Shown one piece after another: positions 51,687-61,939 of a DNA stretch of 64,000 bases. Under the pieces are notes generated by a model. It ran no database searches. It was not told the origin of the DNA and saw only the letters and a program-made list of their open reading frames with translations. The position numbers were made by a program, and so were the translations under genes. The first letter of the stretch is position 1. Every line of letters starts with the position of its first letter. The DNA comes from Microbacteriaceae bacterium PS02067 (GTDB lineage: Bacteria; Actinomycetota; Actinomycetes; Actinomycetales; Microbacteriaceae), in NCBI GenBank assembly GCA_029960085.1, contig JASCPG010000004.1, forward strand, positions 1 to 64,000, read 5' to 3'.

Positions 51687-52456
51687 GGATCGCTGTCGCC
51701 GGCGGGAGCGGAACCGTCGGCGCCCAGTGCGTCGACACGCTCCGGGCACGCGGGCACGAGGTCTCGATCCTCAGCCGCAGAGCGGGCATCGACCTCCGCG
51801 ACGGATCCGGGCTCGTGCAAGCGCTCGACGGCATGGACACGGTCCTCGACGTCACGAACGTCATGACGCTGTCCCGTCGGCGCGCGCGGACGTTCTTCCA
51901 GACGGTCACGACGAATCTCCTCCGCGCCGAGCGACGCGCCGGAGTGACCCACCACCTGATCCTCTCGATCGTCGGAATCGACGGCGTCGACGCCGCGTAC
52001 TACGCAGGAAAGCTCGCGCAGGAGCAGCGCGTCCTGAACGGTGACACCCCCTTCACGATCGCGCGGGCCACACAGTTCCATGAGTTCGCCGGCCAGCTCC
52101 TTGACACCCAGCGCGGGCCGCTCGCGCTGCTGCCGCGCACCCTCGTCCGCCCCGTCGCGGTGCACGAGGTCGCGGAGCGCCTCGCGATGCTCGCAGACGC
52201 GGGACCGCAGGGTCGCGTTGCCGACCTCATCGGACCGCGGGACGAGGTGCTCGCCGACCTCGCCCGACGTCAGCTCCGCGCAGACGGCATCACCCGCGTG
52301 GTACGAGAAGTGCGCTTCCCCGGCGCCTACGGCCGGTGTCTGGCATCCGGCCGGCTCAGAGGCGACCCCACCGGCAACCCAGGCCCGGTCTACGGGCGAA
52401 CGACCTTCGACGACTGGCTCCGGGCACGGCGCCGGGACAACGCGCCGCCCCGGTAA
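51683..52456 (+). CDS. NAD(P)H-binding SDR/NmrA-like protein
   Basis: A 257-aa atypical short-chain dehydrogenase. MRIAVAGGSGTVGAQCVDTLRARGHEVSILSRR is the GxxGxxG nucleotide site; VLDVTNVMTLSRRR and HLILSIVGIDGVD follow. The Tyr-x-x-x-Lys pair is YYAGKLAQE. This resembles NmrA/HSCARG-type redox sensors or epimerase-like proteins. GTGA overlap with the preceding dehydrogenase suggests a joint pathway. Confidence 0.85.
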   Translation: MRIAVAGGSGTVGAQCVDTLRARGHEVSILSRRAGIDLRDGSGLVQALDGMDTVLDVTNVMTLSRRRARTFFQTVTTNLLRAERRAGVTHHLILSIVGIDGVDAAYYAGKLAQEQRVLNGDTPFTIARATQFHEFAGQLLDTQRGPLALLPRTLVRPVAVHEVAERLAMLADAGPQGRVADLIGPRDEVLADLARRQLRADGITRVVREVRFPGAYGRCLASGRLRGDPTGNPGPVYGRTTFDDWLRARRRDNAPPR

Positions 52457-52511
52457 AATCGTCGGGGCGGGCGCGACGAATGTGCGGTGCTCGCCGCACG
52501 GGAAGGACCGC

Positions 52512-52862
52512 ATGATCGAGCTGGATGCCGACGCCTTCGACGCTCTCGTCGCGGACGAGCTCGACGCCCTGCCCGAGGAGATGGTCGCGGGGCTCGACAA
52601 CGTCGTCTTCGTCGTCGAGGACCGCGCCGACGACGGCACGCTCGACCTGCTCGGACTCTATGACGGCCTCGCCCTGACGGAGCGCGACCGGTACGGGGTG
52701 GGTGAACTCCCCGACCGCATCATCGTGTACCGCGAGGCGCACCTCGCTGCGTGCGACGACCTTGACGAACTGCGCGACGAGGTGCACACGACGCTGGTGC
52801 ACGAGATCGCGCACTTCTACGGCATCGACGACGAGCGCCTGCACGAACTCGGATGGGCGTGA
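52512..52862 (+). CDS. Zincin-like metallopeptidase family protein (DUF1025)
   Basis: A 116-aa protein of the minimal zincin family. HEIAHFYGIDDERLHELG (residues 97 onward) carries the HExxH and downstream zinc ligand Asp/Glu. Opening residues MIELDADAFDALVADELDALPEEM are characteristic. It is coupled to clpS (TGATG), a conserved actinobacterial order. Function unproven. TAAAAT at 52454 is a candidate -10; AAGGA precedes the ATG. Confidence 0.9.
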   Translation: MIELDADAFDALVADELDALPEEMVAGLDNVVFVVEDRADDGTLDLLGLYDGLALTERDRYGVGELPDRIIVYREAHLAACDDLDELRDEVHTTLVHEIAHFYGIDDERLHELGWA

Positions 52863-53152
52863 TGAGCACCGTCCTCCCCCTCGAAGACGTCGATCTGGCA
52901 TCCGACACGCACACGTCGGGGCCGTGGCAGGCGGTGGTGTGGAACGACCCCGTCAATCTCATGAGCTACGTGACCTACGTCTTCCGCACGTACTTCGGCT
53001 ACTCGCGCGAACGCGCGGAGAAGCTCATGCTCGCCGTGCACCACGACGGTCACGCGATCGTCGCGGAGGGGGCGCGCGAGCAGATGGAGCTTCACGTGCA
53101 GGCGATGCACGACTACGGGCTCTGGGCGACCGTGCGGGAGGGCGCGGCGTGA
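52862..53152 (+). CDS. clpS: ATP-dependent Clp protease adaptor ClpS
   Basis: A 96-aa N-recognin adaptor. WQAVVWNDPVNLMSYVTYVFRTYFG gives the DPxN and the binding-pocket helix, and KLMLAVHHDGHAIVAEGAREQMELHVQAMHDYGL the rest of the pocket. It hands N-end-rule substrates to ClpC/ClpP. The ATG overlaps the metallopeptidase stop; the in-frame ATG at 52853 is less likely. Confidence 0.95.
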   Translation: MSTVLPLEDVDLASDTHTSGPWQAVVWNDPVNLMSYVTYVFRTYFGYSRERAEKLMLAVHHDGHAIVAEGAREQMELHVQAMHDYGLWATVREGAA

Positions 53153-53646
53153 CCTCCCTCGTCCTTGACCTGTCGCTCATCGAGGCGGCGCACCTCACCG
53201 ACCTCGTCCAGCAGTTCCTGAGCCTCTTGCGAGGCACCGTCGACGAGGATGCAGCGGACGATCCCGCCGTCGCACGCCTCGTTCCCGATGCCTATCGTGA
53301 CGATGCCGACGCGGCGGACGAGTTCCGCCGCCTGACGCAGGCGGATCTGCTGGATCGTCGTCGCGACGATGCCGCACTCGTCGCGACCACTCTCCGCCGC
53401 GATGGTGAGGAGCTCACCCCCGAGAGCATCGACGCGCAGGACGCGGCCTCGACCTTCGAGATCCGGCTCGGCCCCGCCGAGGCGGCCGCGTGGCTGCGCA
53501 CCCTCACGGCGATCCGCCTCGTCCTCGCGACGCGTCTGGGCATCACAGACGATGCCGATGACGTCGCACACCCGCGGTTCGGCGTCTACAACTGGCTCGG
53601 GTACCGATTGGACGGACTCGTCGAGGCGCTCGATTCCGCACCCTGA
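53149..53646 (+). CDS. DUF2017 family protein
   Basis: A 165-aa acidic protein always found next to clpS in actinobacteria. LTDLVQQFLSLLRGTVDEDAADDPAVARLVPDAYRDDADAADEFRRLTQADLLDRR is the family hallmark. It is coupled to clpS by GTGA. Suspected to take part in ClpS-related proteolysis, but no activity is known. It converges on the kinase gene with no gap. Confidence 0.9.
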   Translation: MTSLVLDLSLIEAAHLTDLVQQFLSLLRGTVDEDAADDPAVARLVPDAYRDDADAADEFRRLTQADLLDRRRDDAALVATTLRRDGEELTPESIDAQDAASTFEIRLGPAEAAAWLRTLTAIRLVLATRLGITDDADDVAHPRFGVYNWLGYRLDGLVEALDSAP

Positions 53647-54225
53647 TCAGGGAACGTCGACGACGATCGTCGCGTGCGCGATCGGGTCGTCGTCGGCGAG
53701 GTGGACGACCTCCTGTGCGGCCCACCGCTCCCAGTGCGGGCGGTACGCCTCACCGTCGCGCGCGAGCGCCCGTTCCCGCCGCGACGAGACGGGCGACTCC
53801 AGCCACACCCGGATCTGCGCGACGGCGGCGGATGCCGCGGTGAGAGCCCCGCACCCCTCGACGATCAGCGGCCCGTCTGCCGGGGTGATCATCTGCTCCC
53901 CCGGGGCATCGCGTGCCCAATCCCACCGGTGCCATCGTGCGTCGCGCCCCGCGGCGACCGGTTCCATGATCTCCAGCCGTGCCGCCTCGGCACCGGACGC
54001 GAGCCCGTCCCACCCGGGGTAGAGGTCGTCGAGCGCGACCACGTGGACGTCGCCCCCGAGCATCGTCCGGAGGCGGCCGGCGAGGGTCGTCTTGCCGGAG
54101 CCCGATCGTCCGTCGATCACGATGACCGGCGCGGAACCGCTTGTCGGCAGCGCCTGCAGGGCATCCTGCACGCTCCGGGCGGCGTACTCGATCGCGGCGT
54201 CGAACCCGTCAGCGCTTGAGGGCAC
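53647..54225 (-). CDS. Uridine-kinase-like P-loop protein
   Basis: A 192-aa nucleoside/nucleotide kinase-like P-loop NTPase. Walker A is GRSGSGKTTLAGRL, then VVALDDLYPGWDGL, and the lid region SRRERALARDGEAYRPHWERW with the ERxxxR pattern. DGPLIVEGCGAL is the Walker B strand. Related actinobacterial proteins are annotated as ATP-binding or uridine kinase-like; the substrate is not certain. The start is GTG 54225, overlapping the GerW-like gene by 17 nt. Confidence 0.85.
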   Translation of the reverse strand: MPSSADGFDAAIEYAARSVQDALQALPTSGSAPVIVIDGRSGSGKTTLAGRLRTMLGGDVHVVALDDLYPGWDGLASGAEAARLEIMEPVAAGRDARWHRWDWARDAPGEQMITPADGPLIVEGCGALTAASAAVAQIRVWLESPVSSRRERALARDGEAYRPHWERWAAQEVVHLADDDPIAHATIVVDVP

Positions 54226-54529
54226 GGATCAGACGGCTGAGCACGCGCCCGGCGACCCACACGAACGGGATGCCGACCGTGAGGAGGGAGATGAGGTTCG
54301 GCTCGAACCGCAGATCGTCGCCCTTGCGGATGTACGCACCGAGCGGGATCGCGACGCCGCCACCGCCACCCCCACTGCCGCCGCCAGTCTCCTCGCCGGC
54401 GCCGAAGCCCGACCACGACAGCGCGACGGGAATGAAGCGCACCCCGTCGACGTCCTGCTGTTCTCCGTAGGCGCTCGTGACGCCGAGAGAGGCGGTCTGC
54501 TTGCCGAGTTCGAGTGCGAGATTGGGCAT
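54209..54529 (-). CDS. GerW/YtfJ-like family protein
   Basis: A 106-aa protein with MPNLALELGKQTASLGVTSAYGEQQDVDGVRFIPVALSWSGFGAG, a poly-Gly stretch (ETGGGSGGGGGGVAIPLGAYI), and a C-terminal hydrophobic helix. This is the core of spore-protein GerW/YtfJ. The bacterium shows no sporulation genes here, so the role must differ. The start is ATG 54529. Confidence 0.7.
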   Translation of the reverse strand: MPNLALELGKQTASLGVTSAYGEQQDVDGVRFIPVALSWSGFGAGEETGGGSGGGGGGVAIPLGAYIRKGDDLRFEPNLISLLTVGIPFVWVAGRVLSRLIRALKR

Positions 54530-54551
54530 GTCCCCACCGTAGCCGCTGCGC

Positions 54552-55829
54552 TCAGTCCCCGCGAGGGAGGCGAGGGTTCGTCGGCAGGGCATCGAGGTCG
54601 CGACGCGGCCCCAGGATGCTCGCGCGCGTGACCGCGCCCCCACCGAACCGGTCGCGGGCGTCGTCGAGCGCCGCGTCCACCCGGCGCCAATCCTCGTCGT
54701 CATCCCACAGGGCGAGCGCGGCGGTACCGCCCGGCCGCAGGCGCTCGGCCCGCACGCCGATCAGCCGGACAGGCTGCGCCAGCGCGATGGCGTCGAACAG
54801 TCCGATCGCGACGTCACCGATGCGCTGACCCACATCGGTGGGCTCCGACAGCGTCAGCGAACGCGACAGCGTCGTGAAGTCGGCATAGCGCAGTTTCAGC
54901 GCGATACCTCCAGCCTCCCACCCGCTCGAACGCAGGCGCCCCGCAACGCGATCGGACAGGCGGCGCAGTTCGCTGCGCAGCACCGCGCGATCGCCGATGT
55001 CCTGCAGGAACGTCTCCTCATGGCCGATGCTCTTCTCGGTGCGCTCCGTCTCGACCTCTCGCGCATCGCGGCCCTGGGCGAGCTCCCAGATGCGCTCCCC
55101 GCCCGCACGCCCGAGCGCGCGCTCGATCACCGAACGGGGTGCGGCGAGGATGTCGGCGACGAGGCGGATGCCACGCGTCTCGAGCGACTCCGCGGCCTTC
55201 GGGCCGATGCCCCACAGCGCGCGGACCGGCAGTGCCGCGAGGAATTCGCGCGTGTCGGCCTCGTTCACGATGAGGAGGCCGTCGGGCTTCGAGAGCGTCG
55301 AGGCGATCTTCGCGACGTGCTTCGTCGCGGCGACGCCGACGCTGCAGACGAGCCCCGTCTCGGCCTTCACACGCGCCCGCAGCCGGGTCGCGATCGCTCC
55401 GGGCGAGCCCCACAGGCGCCGCGCACCCGACACGTCGAGGAACGCCTCGTCGATCGAGAGCGGCTCAACGAGGGGCGTCACGTCGTGGAAGATCCCCATC
55501 ACCTGCTGCGACAGGGCCCGGTAGCGCTCGAAGTGGTGGTCGACGACGATCGCGGTGGGGCACAGTCGCAGCGCCTGCGACATGTTCATCGCCGACCGCA
55601 CGCCGTAACGGCGTGCCTCGTACGAGCAGCTGGAGACGACGCCGCGCCCCTCCATGCCTCCGACGATGACCGGCTTTCCCACGAGAGACGGGTCGTCCAG
55701 GATTTCGACGGACGCATAGAAGGCATCCATGTCGACGTGCAGGATCCGGGTGCCGGTGTCATCGGCACCCGGAGGCGACGTGCGCCTGCCCGATCCGTCT
55801 CCGCGTCCCACGGTCCCATCCTCCCGCAC
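54552..55829 (-). CDS. dinB: DNA polymerase IV
   Basis: A 425-aa Y-family translesion polymerase. ILHVDMDAFYASVEIL gives the first metal Asp, GVVSSCSYEARRYGVRSAM the nucleotide pocket, and EPLSIDEAFLDVSGARRLWGSP the SIDE catalytic residues. The little-finger domain ends about residue 350, and the tail is Arg/Pro-rich without an obvious beta-clamp motif. It copies damaged templates and lowers fidelity. GTG 55829 is the start used; no ATG precedes the domain. Confidence 0.95.
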   Translation of the reverse strand: MREDGTVGRGDGSGRRTSPPGADDTGTRILHVDMDAFYASVEILDDPSLVGKPVIVGGMEGRGVVSSCSYEARRYGVRSAMNMSQALRLCPTAIVVDHHFERYRALSQQVMGIFHDVTPLVEPLSIDEAFLDVSGARRLWGSPGAIATRLRARVKAETGLVCSVGVAATKHVAKIASTLSKPDGLLIVNEADTREFLAALPVRALWGIGPKAAESLETRGIRLVADILAAPRSVIERALGRAGGERIWELAQGRDAREVETERTEKSIGHEETFLQDIGDRAVLRSELRRLSDRVAGRLRSSGWEAGGIALKLRYADFTTLSRSLTLSEPTDVGQRIGDVAIGLFDAIALAQPVRLIGVRAERLRPGGTAALALWDDDEDWRRVDAALDDARDRFGGGAVTRASILGPRRDLDALPTNPRLPRGD

Positions 55830-55877
55830 CCCACCGACACGGCTCGCCGAAACGGCCAGGCGGCGGGACGGCAGGGG

Positions 55878-57392
55878 TCAGCCCGCGGCGCGCTCCAGCA
55901 CCAGTTCGCGTACGCGTGCCGCGTCCGCCTGACCCTTCATCGCCTTCATGACCGCTCCGATGACGGCGCCGGCCGCCTGGACCTTGCCGTCGCGGATCTT
56001 CTCGAGCACGTCGGGCTGCGCGGCCAGCGCCTCATCGATGGCCGCGATGAGCGCGCCGTCATCCGAGACGACCGCGAGGCCGCGGGCATCCACGACTTCC
56101 TGCGGTGTGCCTTCGCCGGCGATGACGCCCTCGAGCACCTGGCGTGCGAGCTTGTCGGTGAGCGTCCCGTCGTCGACGAGCTGCTGGAGCGCGGCAACGG
56201 ATGCCGGCGACACGAGCGACGACGGCTCGACGCCCTCCGCGTTCGCGATACGGGAGATCTCCGACATCCACCACTTGCGCGCGGCGGCGGGCGCTGCGCC
56301 CGCGGCGACCGTGGCCTCGACCTCGTTCAGCAGCCCCGCGTTGACGACACCCTGGAAGTCGATGTCGGCGAAGCCCCAATCGGCCTTCAGGCGACGCCGA
56401 CGCACGGCAGGGGGCTCGGGGAGGGCCGCCCGGAGGCTTTCGATGAGCTCGACAGACGGCGCCACCGGCAGCAGATCCGGCTCCGGGAAGTAGCGGTAGT
56501 CGTCGGCATCCGACTTGGGGCGGCCGGGCGAGGTCGTCCCGGTGTCCTCGTGCCAGTGCCGCGTCTCCTGCGTGATCGTGCCACCGGCGGCGAGGATCGC
56601 GGCCTGACGCTGGATCTCGTAGCGGACGGCGCGCTCGACGGAGCGCATCGAGTTGACGTTCTTCGTCTCGGTGCGGGTGCCGAGCTTCTCCTGGCCGCGG
56701 GGGCGGATCGACACGTTCGCGTCGCACCGGAGGTTGCCGCGCTCCATGCGCGCCTCGGAGATGCCGAGTCCGATGACGATGTCGCGGATCGCCCGCACAT
56801 ACGCCGCGGCGAGTTCGGGAGCGCGGTGCTCGGCGCCGAAGATCGGCTTCGTGACGATCTCGACGAGCGGGACGCCGGCCCGGTTGTAGTCGACGAGCGA
56901 GTACTCGGCGCCCTGGATGCGGCCGGTCGACCCGCCGACGTGGGTGAGCTTGCCGGCATCCTCTTCCATGTGCGCGCGCTCGATCGGGACGGTGACGATG
57001 TCGCCGCCCTCGAGCTCGACCTCGACCTGCCCCTCAAACGCGATCGGCTCGTCGTACTGCGAGATCTGGTAGTTCTTGCCGAGGTCGGGGTAGAAGTAGT
57101 TCTTCCGCGCGAACCGGCTCGACGGCGCGATCTGGCATCCGAGCGCGAGCCCGAGGCTGATCGAGTAGCGCACCGCCGTCTCGTTCACGACGGGGAGGGA
57201 GCCGGGAAGCCCCATGTCGACGGGGGCGACGAGGGTGTTGGGCGTCGCGCCGTGGTTCTTCTCGTTGGCGGGGTTCGCCGCCGCGGAGAACATCTTCGTC
57301 TCGGTGTTCAGTTCGACGTGCACCTCGAAGCCGAGCACCGGCTCGTAGAGTTCCAGCGCCTTGTCGAAGTCCATGAGAGCGGCCTTGGCCAT
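55878..57392 (-). CDS. gatB: Glutamyl-/aspartyl-tRNA amidotransferase subunit B
   Basis: A 504-aa Gat[20 protein letters not shown] is the glutamate-tRNA-binding opening. Conserved blocks include [17 protein letters not shown] [27 protein letters not shown] and [17 protein letters not shown] [33 protein letters not shown]. The helical YqeY-like tail binds tRNA. Its ATG overlaps the gatA stop. With GatA and GatC it converts misacylated Glu-tRNA(Gln) to Gln-tRNA(Gln). Confidence 0.97.
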   Translation of the reverse strand: MAKAALMDFDKALELYEPVLGFEVHVELNTETKMFSAAANPANEKNHGATPNTLVAPVDMGLPGSLPVVNETAVRYSISLGLALGCQIAPSSRFARKNYFYPDLGKNYQISQYDEPIAFEGQVEVELEGGDIVTVPIERAHMEEDAGKLTHVGGSTGRIQGAEYSLVDYNRAGVPLVEIVTKPIFGAEHRAPELAAAYVRAIRDIVIGLGISEARMERGNLRCDANVSIRPRGQEKLGTRTETKNVNSMRSVERAVRYEIQRQAAILAAGGTITQETRHWHEDTGTTSPGRPKSDADDYRYFPEPDLLPVAPSVELIESLRAALPEPPAVRRRRLKADWGFADIDFQGVVNAGLLNEVEATVAAGAAPAAARKWWMSEISRIANAEGVEPSSLVSPASVAALQQLVDDGTLTDKLARQVLEGVIAGEGTPQEVVDARGLAVVSDDGALIAAIDEALAAQPDVLEKIRDGKVQAAGAVIGAVMKAMKGQADAARVRELVLERAAG

Positions 57393-58912
57393 CAGCGTGC
57401 GCCTCCGTTCGCGCCGAGCACCGGCGCACGATCGAGCAGGGGTCCGCCCCACGAGTCCACGAGGAGCGCCTCGAGCGCCGCGCCGACGCGGTAGAGGCGC
57501 GCGTCCTCGCGGGCGGGCGCGATGAACTGGATGCCGACGGGCAGCCCGTCCTCCGCCGCGAGGCCCGACGGGATCGAGATCCCGGGGACACCGGCGAGGT
57601 TGACGGGGATCGTCGTGACGTCGTTGAGATACATCTGCAGCGGGTCGTCGAGCTGCTCGCCGAGCCGGAACGCGGTCGTCGGCGCGGACGGCGTCGCGAT
57701 GACATCCACCTCCGCGAACGCATTGTCGAAGTCGCGCTGGATGAGCGTCCGCACCTTCTGCGCGCTGCCGTAGTACGCGTCGTAGTACCCCGCCGACAGA
57801 GCGTAGGTACCGAGGATGATGCGGCGCTTGACCTCATCGCCGAAGCCGATGTCGCGCGAGCGAGCCATGACGTCCTCGACGGTCCCCCCGGGCACGTCGA
57901 CGCGCAGGCCGAACCGCACCGAGTCGAACTTCGCGAGGTTGCTGGATGCCTCGGCCGGGAGGATCAGGTAGTACGCGGCCACGCCGTACTCGAAGTGCGG
58001 AGCGCTGATCTCGACGATCTCGGCACCCTGTGCCTCCAGGAGCGCGAGCGACGCGCGGAAGGACTCCGCGACGCCGGTCTGGAAACCGGTGTCGGGGAGC
58101 TCGCGGATGACGCCGACGCGCAGGCCCTTGAGCACCTGCCCGCTCGCGCCTTCGCGCGCGGCGGCCGCGAAGGAGGGCCACTCCTGCTCGAGGGAGGTCG
58201 CATCGTGCGGGTCGTGACCGCCGATGACATCGTGCAGCAGCGCCGCGTCGAGCACCGTGCGGGCGACGGGGCCGACCTGATCGAGCGAGGATGCCAGGGC
58301 GATCGAGCCGTAGCGGCTCACTCCGCCGTAGGTGGGCTTGACGCCGACGGTGCCGGTGACGTGCGCGGGCTGACGGATCGAACCGCCCGTGTCGGAGCCG
58401 AGGGCGAGCGGCGCCTCGAATGCTGCGACGGCGGCAGCCGATCCGCCGCCCGAGCCACCCGGGATCCGGTCCAGGTCCCACGGGTTGTGCGTCGGGCCGT
58501 AAGCGGAGTGCTCGGTGGAGGAGCCCATTGCGAACTCGTCCATGTTGGTCTTGCCGAGGGGTACGAGGCCCGCGCCGCGCGAACGTGCGACGGGGGTCGC
58601 GTCGTACGGCGACAGGAACCCCTCGAGGATGCGCGACCCGCTCGTGGAGGGCATGTCGGTCGTGACGAGCACGTCCTTGACGGCGAGCGGCACACCGGCG
58701 AGTTCGCCGAGTCGCTCTCCGTCCGCGCGACGGCGGTCGATGTCGGCCGCGACGTCGAGGGCGTGGTCGCTCACGTGGAGGAACGCGTGCACGTCGCCGT
58801 CCACTGCGGCGATGCGGTCGAGGTGGGCGCGGGTGGCCTCGACGCTCGAGACCTCACCGGAGGCGAGCTTCGCGGAGAGCTCTGCGGCGGTCAGCCGGAT
58901 GATGTCGCTCAC
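57392..58912 (-). CDS. gatA: Glutamyl-/aspartyl-tRNA amidotransferase subunit A
   Basis: A 506-aa amidase-signature enzyme. The Ser-cisSer-Lys triad is visible: Lys in [12 protein letters not shown], and SGS in [32 protein letters not shown]. It releases ammonia from glutamine for transamidation. Start GTG 58912 overlaps the gatC stop by GTGA, so gatC-gatA-gatB is one translation unit. Confidence 0.97.
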   Translation of the reverse strand: MSDIIRLTAAELSAKLASGEVSSVEATRAHLDRIAAVDGDVHAFLHVSDHALDVAADIDRRRADGERLGELAGVPLAVKDVLVTTDMPSTSGSRILEGFLSPYDATPVARSRGAGLVPLGKTNMDEFAMGSSTEHSAYGPTHNPWDLDRIPGGSGGGSAAAVAAFEAPLALGSDTGGSIRQPAHVTGTVGVKPTYGGVSRYGSIALASSLDQVGPVARTVLDAALLHDVIGGHDPHDATSLEQEWPSFAAAAREGASGQVLKGLRVGVIRELPDTGFQTGVAESFRASLALLEAQGAEIVEISAPHFEYGVAAYYLILPAEASSNLAKFDSVRFGLRVDVPGGTVEDVMARSRDIGFGDEVKRRIILGTYALSAGYYDAYYGSAQKVRTLIQRDFDNAFAEVDVIATPSAPTTAFRLGEQLDDPLQMYLNDVTTIPVNLAGVPGISIPSGLAAEDGLPVGIQFIAPAREDARLYRVGAALEALLVDSWGGPLLDRAPVLGANGGAR

Positions 58913-59208
58913 TGCTCCTCCCCCAGGATCGCGGTGACCTTGAAGCGGTCTTCGGTGGCATCCGGTGCATTCTGGAGCACCTGCGCGATCGTCAGCATCT
59001 CGCCGACGACGTCGGGGCGGAACACGTTCTCCAGCGGAATCGGGTGACTCGTCGCGGGAACGTCGGGAGTCGCCACCTCCGACACCTTCGCGATGTTGTC
59101 GACGATCGCGGAGAGCTGGCCCGTCAGACGCTCGACCTCGCCGTCGTCGAGCTGGATCCGTGCGAGGACGCCGAGATGGCGCACGAGTTCAGGGGTGATT
59201 TCAGACAC
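58909..59208 (-). CDS. gatC: Glutamyl-/aspartyl-tRNA amidotransferase subunit C
   Basis: A 99-aa Gat[38 protein letters not shown] is the family core, and [23 protein letters not shown] the C-terminal part. It stabilises GatA. TAGACT ends 6 nt before GTG 59208, so the operon is probably leaderless. Confidence 0.95.
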   Translation of the reverse strand: MSEITPELVRHLGVLARIQLDDGEVERLTGQLSAIVDNIAKVSEVATPDVPATSHPIPLENVFRPDVVGEMLTIAQVLQNAPDATEDRFKVTAILGEEQ

Positions 59209-59271
59209 CGCCCCAGTCTACGGGCGGCTCAGCACTTGACCTGCGTATCAGATTTGATGCAACTATCACTC

Positions 59272-60168
59272 ATGCTCATCCGGATGCGCCAATGGATCTG
59301 CGGGGCGGCGCCACTGCCCGAGGAGCTGTTCCGTGAGTTCCCGCGGCGCACGGGCGTGCGCGTACTCGAGGCATACGGTCTCACGGAGGGCACCTGCGCT
59401 TCGAGCGTCAACCCCGCCGATGCGACCGTCCGGGTCGGGTCGATCGGCCTGCGCCTCCCCTACCAGCGCATGGCGGTCGCCGCTCTCGACGACGAGGACG
59501 CCTTCGTGCGGTTCGCCGCCCCCGGCGAGCCCGGTGCCCTGCTGATCAGCGGACCCAACGTGTTCTCGGGCTACATCGATCCTGCCCAGGAGCGCGGGAC
59601 GTGGGTGGAGGCCGACGGCTCGCGGTGGGTCAACACCGGCGACACGGCGCGTCAGGACGCGGACGGATACTTCTGGCTCACCGGCCGCAAGAAGGAGATC
59701 ATCATCCGCGGCGGTCACAACATCGACCCGAAGAGCATCGAGGAAGTGCTGCACGAGCATCCCGCCGTCGCACTCGCCGCCGCCGTGGGGCGGCCTGACG
59801 CCCACGCGGGCGAGGTGCCGGTCGTCTACGTGCAGCTCACCCCGGGCGCCGCGGCGACTGAGGAGGAGCTGCTCGCGTACGCGACCGCCCATGTCGGCGA
59901 GCGGGCCGCCCGCCCGCGGGTCGTCCGCATCGTCGATCAGCTGCCGACGACCGCTGTCGGCAAGATCTTCAAGCCGACCCTCGTCCTGCGGGAGATCGAG
60001 GACGTCTGCAGGGCGGTCGCCGAGGAGCTCCAGGTCCCGCTCGCCTTCATCGAGGCCGTGCAGGACCCCGCCCGCGGTTACGTCCTACGGGTACGTACCG
60101 CAGGCGACCCCGACACGCTGCGGAGCGCGCTGGCGGCCTTCAGCTTCCACACGGAGTTCGTCGACTGA
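59272..60168 (+). pseudogene. 5'-truncated acyl-CoA synthetase (AMP-binding)
   Basis: The 298 codons begin with MLIRMRQWICGAAPLPEELFREF, which aligns with the middle of an ANL enzyme. It lacks the N-terminal 250-300 residues that hold the ATP-binding P-loop. The remaining blocks are intact: YGLTEGT, VNTGDTARQDADGYFWLTGRKKEIIIRGGHNIDPK, and TAVGKIFKPTLV with the catalytic lysine. Between gatC and here there is only 63 bp with no room for the missing part, so it was lost by deletion. No frameshift is seen, so the fragment may still be translated; no activity is expected. Confidence 0.8.
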
Positions 60169-60229
60169 GTTCGCGCACCCCGCGAGCGGCGGACGACCAC
60201 CCGTCGACACCCGCCGCTAGGCTGACGCC

Positions 60230-61933
60230 GTGACGAGCTACGACCCGCCCCGCCCCTGGATCCGCAGCTACGCGGACGGCGTTCCCGCTGATCTCGACCC
60301 CGTCAGTGGCAATCTCCTCGACATCGTCGACGCCTCGGCCCGCGACTACCCCGAGGCCCCGGCGCTCCAGTTCTTCGGGCGCACGACGTCCTATCGCGAG
60401 TTGGAGGATGCCATCGAGCGCGCCGCGGCGGGGCTGCGCGCACTCGGCGTCTCGCGGGGCGACACCGTCGCGATCGTCCTGCCGAACTGCCCGCAGCACA
60501 TCATCGCCTTCTACGCGATCCTGCGTCTCGGTGCCGTCGCAGTCGAGCACAACCCGCTCTACACGCCGCGGGAACTGCGCAAGCAGTTCGAGGATCACGG
60601 CGCCAAGACGGCGATCGTGTGGAGCAAGGTCGTCTCGACCGTCCAGCAGTTCCCTGCCGACGTGGCGGTCACGAACGTCGTCTCGGTCGACGTCACGCGC
60701 GCCATGCCGGCGACGCTCCGCTTCGCACTGCACCTTCCGCTCGCGAAGGCCCGCGAATCACGTGCCGCGCTCACGGAGCGGACGTCGGGAGCGATCGCCT
60801 GGGAGAAGCTCCTGCAGGCGCCGCCCCTCCCGGCATCCTTCCCCGCGCCGGCGACGGACGACGTGGCGATCATCCAGTACACGAGCGGCACGACGGGCAC
60901 CCCGAAGGGCGCTGTGCTCACGCACCGGAACCTCCTGTCGAATGCCCGTCAGGCGCAGGCGTGGGTGCCGCAGATCCAGCGCGGGAAGGGCTGCGTCGTC
61001 TACGCCGTCCTCCCGATGTTCCATGCGTACGGGCTCACCCTGTGCCTCACCTTCGCGATGTCGATGGGTGCTCGACTCGTGCTCTTCCCCCGGTTCGAGC
61101 CGGCGATGGTGCTGGAAGTGACGAAGAAGCACCCCGCGACGTTCCTCCCGCTCGTCCCGCCGATCGCCGACCGCCTGCTCGCCGCCGCGAAGGCGGAGGG
61201 CGTGTCGCTCGCGGGCACGGAGGTCGCGATCTCGGGCGCCATGGCACTGCCGCACGAACTCGTCGTGCCGTTCGAAGCCGCGACCGGCGGCTACCTCGTC
61301 GAGGGGTACGGCCTGTCGGAGTGCTCGCCCGTGCTCATGGCGAATCCCGTGGCACACAACCGCAAACCCGGCACGGTCGGGCTGCCCCTCCCGGGCACCG
61401 AATGCCGCGTCGTCGACCCCGATCAGCCCTCGGTGGACGTTCCGGCGGGCGAGCGCGGCGAGCTCATCGTGCGCGGGCCGCAGGTGTTCCAGGGCTACTA
61501 CGGCAAGCCGGAGGCGACGGAGGAGGTGTTCGTTGACGGGTGGTTCCGCACGGGCGACATCGTCCAGATCGACGAAGACGGCTTCGTCCGGATCGTCGAC
61601 CGCATCAAGGAGCTCATCATCACGGGCGGCTTCAACGTCGCGCCCACCGAGGTGGAGAACGCCCTGCGCCAGCATCCGCACGTCGTGGATGCCGCCGTCG
61701 TGGGCCTGCCGAGCGAGCACTCCGGCGAAGAGGTCGTCGCGGCGGTCGTCCTCGACGGCTCCGGAGACGTCGACGTGGATTCGATCCGCGAGTTCGCCCG
61801 CGGCATCCTCACGCCGTACAAGGTGCCGCGCCGCATCTACGTCGTGGACGAGCTCCCCCGATCCCTCATCGGCAAGGTGCTGCGCCGTCAGGTGCGCGAG
61901 TCGCTCGTGACGCTCACACACCCCGAAGGCTGA
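60230..61933 (+). CDS. Long-chain acyl-CoA synthetase (FadD-type ANL enzyme)
   Basis: A 567-aa full-length ANL ligase. A3 P-loop is YTSGTTGTPKGAVLTHRNL, A5 YGLSECSP, A8 the adenylate-binding WFRTGDIVQIDEDGFVRIVDRIKELIITGGFNVAP, and A10 lysine in RSLIGKVLRRQ. It activates fatty or aryl acids as CoA esters. TAGGCT ends 6 nt before GTG 60230, implying leaderless transcription. It converges with ligA with a 6-bp gap. Confidence 0.93.
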   Translation: MTSYDPPRPWIRSYADGVPADLDPVSGNLLDIVDASARDYPEAPALQFFGRTTSYRELEDAIERAAAGLRALGVSRGDTVAIVLPNCPQHIIAFYAILRLGAVAVEHNPLYTPRELRKQFEDHGAKTAIVWSKVVSTVQQFPADVAVTNVVSVDVTRAMPATLRFALHLPLAKARESRAALTERTSGAIAWEKLLQAPPLPASFPAPATDDVAIIQYTSGTTGTPKGAVLTHRNLLSNARQAQAWVPQIQRGKGCVVYAVLPMFHAYGLTLCLTFAMSMGARLVLFPRFEPAMVLEVTKKHPATFLPLVPPIADRLLAAAKAEGVSLAGTEVAISGAMALPHELVVPFEAATGGYLVEGYGLSECSPVLMANPVAHNRKPGTVGLPLPGTECRVVDPDQPSVDVPAGERGELIVRGPQVFQGYYGKPEATEEVFVDGWFRTGDIVQIDEDGFVRIVDRIKELIITGGFNVAPTEVENALRQHPHVVDAAVVGLPSEHSGEEVVAAVVLDGSGDVDVDSIREFARGILTPYKVPRRIYVVDELPRSLIGKVLRRQVRESLVTLTHPEG

Positions 61934-61939
61934 CCTGCG

